Below are positions 63,457-64,000 of a DNA stretch of 64,000 bases, piece by piece. The stretch spans positions 124,001 to 188,000 of the forward strand of contig JAKSLH010000002.1 of assembly GCA_024401335.1 (NCBI GenBank), written 5' to 3'. A program made the translations under genes and the position numbers. Numbering within the stretch: the first letter of the stretch is position 1; every line of letters begins with the position of its first letter. The stretch is from Bacteroidales bacterium. GTDB taxonomy: Bacteria > Bacteroidota > Bacteroidia > Bacteroidales > Marinilabiliaceae. The notes below the pieces were generated by a model, which was given only the letters and a program-made list of their open reading frames with translations, searched no databases and had not been told where the DNA came from.

Positions 63457-63573
63457 CTATCTCCTTGGGATATTATCAACTGACGTAAGGCTTATCTTGT
63501 TGTCTGTGTACTGATGTGTGCACGCAACAAAAGCAAGTAATGAAGATAATGCGACAACGACAAGGCTTTTCAT
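63457..63573 (-). pseudogene. Lipoprotein N-terminus, 38 codons
   Basis: ATG at 63573 opens a lipoprotein signal MKSLVVVALSSLLAFVAC with Cys at residue 18, then 20 more residues and a TAG that lies 2 bases before the next ORF's ATG. It starts 11 bases after the upstream CPBP gene. It is most simply the front end of the truncated gene at 63140-63454. Confidence 0.55.
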
Positions 63574-63584
63574 ATATAGGCGTG

Positions 63585-64000
63585 TTATACTATCTTGTAG
63601 TCGAAGAGCTTCTCACCTCTTCTTCGCTTGTATATGATCGTTATGATGACAGACAGTATGATGGTCAATACTCGACCGACATTACCGGCGACAGTACCCA
63701 CAGCACCATAATATTCGTCGCTCAACGGGAACAACATCCATGCTAAATCCATAAATGCGTGTAGCGATATTGGCACCCAAAGATTGAAGTTCCATTCGCG
63801 ATAGAGCCATCCGAAGTAGAAGCTGCCAAATGCCGTAACGGCAAAAACCGACAATGCCGACAAGCCTTGTCCGCTCTGATAGAGATGTCCCATACCAAAT
63901 ACTATTGCCGCAGGAAGTGATGCCCATATATATCCCCAATTACACTTGCGATGAAGTTGTCCGAACAGGTAACCTCTGAAGATTATCTCCTCAGATAAGC
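63585..64000 (-). CDS. CPBP-family intramembrane protease, partial
   Basis: The C-terminal 138 residues of a second CPBP protease run off the right edge; codons are in frame from 63998. The EExxxR motif is seen as LSEEIIFRGYLFGQL, followed by the FGMGHLYQ helix (HxxxQ position) and ISLHAFMDLAW (HxxxD). It is not closely similar to the copy at 62427. Confidence 0.85.
   Translation of the reverse strand, partial: LSEEIIFRGYLFGQLHRKCNWGYIWASLPAAIVFGMGHLYQSGQGLSALSVFAVTAFGSFYFGWLYREWNFNLWVPISLHAFMDLAWMLFPLSDEYYGAVGTVAGNVGRVLTIILSVIITIIYKRRRGEKLFDYKIV

Noticed and set aside
63516-63746. Plus-strand ORF of 76 codons near the right edge
   Set aside because: It lies antisense to the CPBP gene and the lipoprotein N-terminus, both with clear motifs.

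Overview
The window is a chromosomal segment of a Bacteroidota bacterium, most likely order Bacteroidales and close to Prevotellaceae. Supporting signs are the N-succinylornithine-type carbamoyltransferase (argF'), short ketol-acid reductoisomerase, Ddh-type diaminopimelate dehydrogenase, and family proteins typical of the phylum (DUF2027-Smr, DUF4254, DUF4286, bactofilin upstream of the F0 genes). Intergenic regions repeatedly carry the Bacteroidetes sigma-ABfr type -7 box TAnnTTTG, often with a TTG or TTTG about 19-21 bases upstream. The genus is inferred, not proven. I saw no rRNA, tRNA or CRISPR array.

Layout. 0-6 kb: the start of a murein peptide ligase, ilvC, an odd basic ORF, then a compact fabG / acyl carrier protein / LpxL-like acyltransferase / O-methyltransferase operon. 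6-10.6 kb: parE-parC (topoisomerase IV). 10.6-15.9 kb (minus): pdxY plus a membrane protein, then greA-HIT-two outer-membrane proteins; greA has a terminator-like hairpin in its leader. 16-17.8 kb: argF'-argB. 18-19.7 kb: two unknown secreted proteins, followed directly by an IS256-family element (19738-21420) whose transposase has an in-frame stop and which carries a TfoX-like gene inside its terminal repeats.

22-27.8 kb (minus): bactofilin, a small membrane protein and atpB-E-F-H-A-G; atpD-atpC lie 16 kb away at 43.2-45.0 kb, behind a polyprenyl synthetase. 27.9-32 kb: a membrane-anchored class III adenylate cyclase, a tandem universal stress protein and a GH5 lipoprotein. 32-39.3 kb: QueA-like protein, ArgE-type deacylase, carA without adjacent carB, DUF2027-Smr, proB-proA. 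39.5-50 kb: a YugP-type metallopeptidase, DUF4254 and glycosyltransferase 9 proteins, ddh, the atpDC operon, thioesterase, TsaC, DUF4286-RuvC, serS and rplU-rpmA.

50-59.4 kb: bifunctional nuclease, then hisF-hisIE-HD protein-C_GCAxxG protein-flippase; hisA is separated from hisF by a secreted glycosidase-like gene with its own strong promoter, and sits behind an acyl-AMP ligase/ACP/acyltransferase fusion. 59.8-64 kb: DUF4154 protein, NUC1-type nuclease, pncB, two CPBP membrane proteases and a decayed lipoprotein gene between them.

Most of the window is housekeeping metabolism (arginine, proline, histidine, branched-chain amino acids, NAD, ATP). The parts least explained by standard annotation are the IS256/TfoX element, the two acyl-carrier-protein loci (2.5-5.6 kb and 56.9-59.4 kb), the greA leader and the adenylate cyclase.
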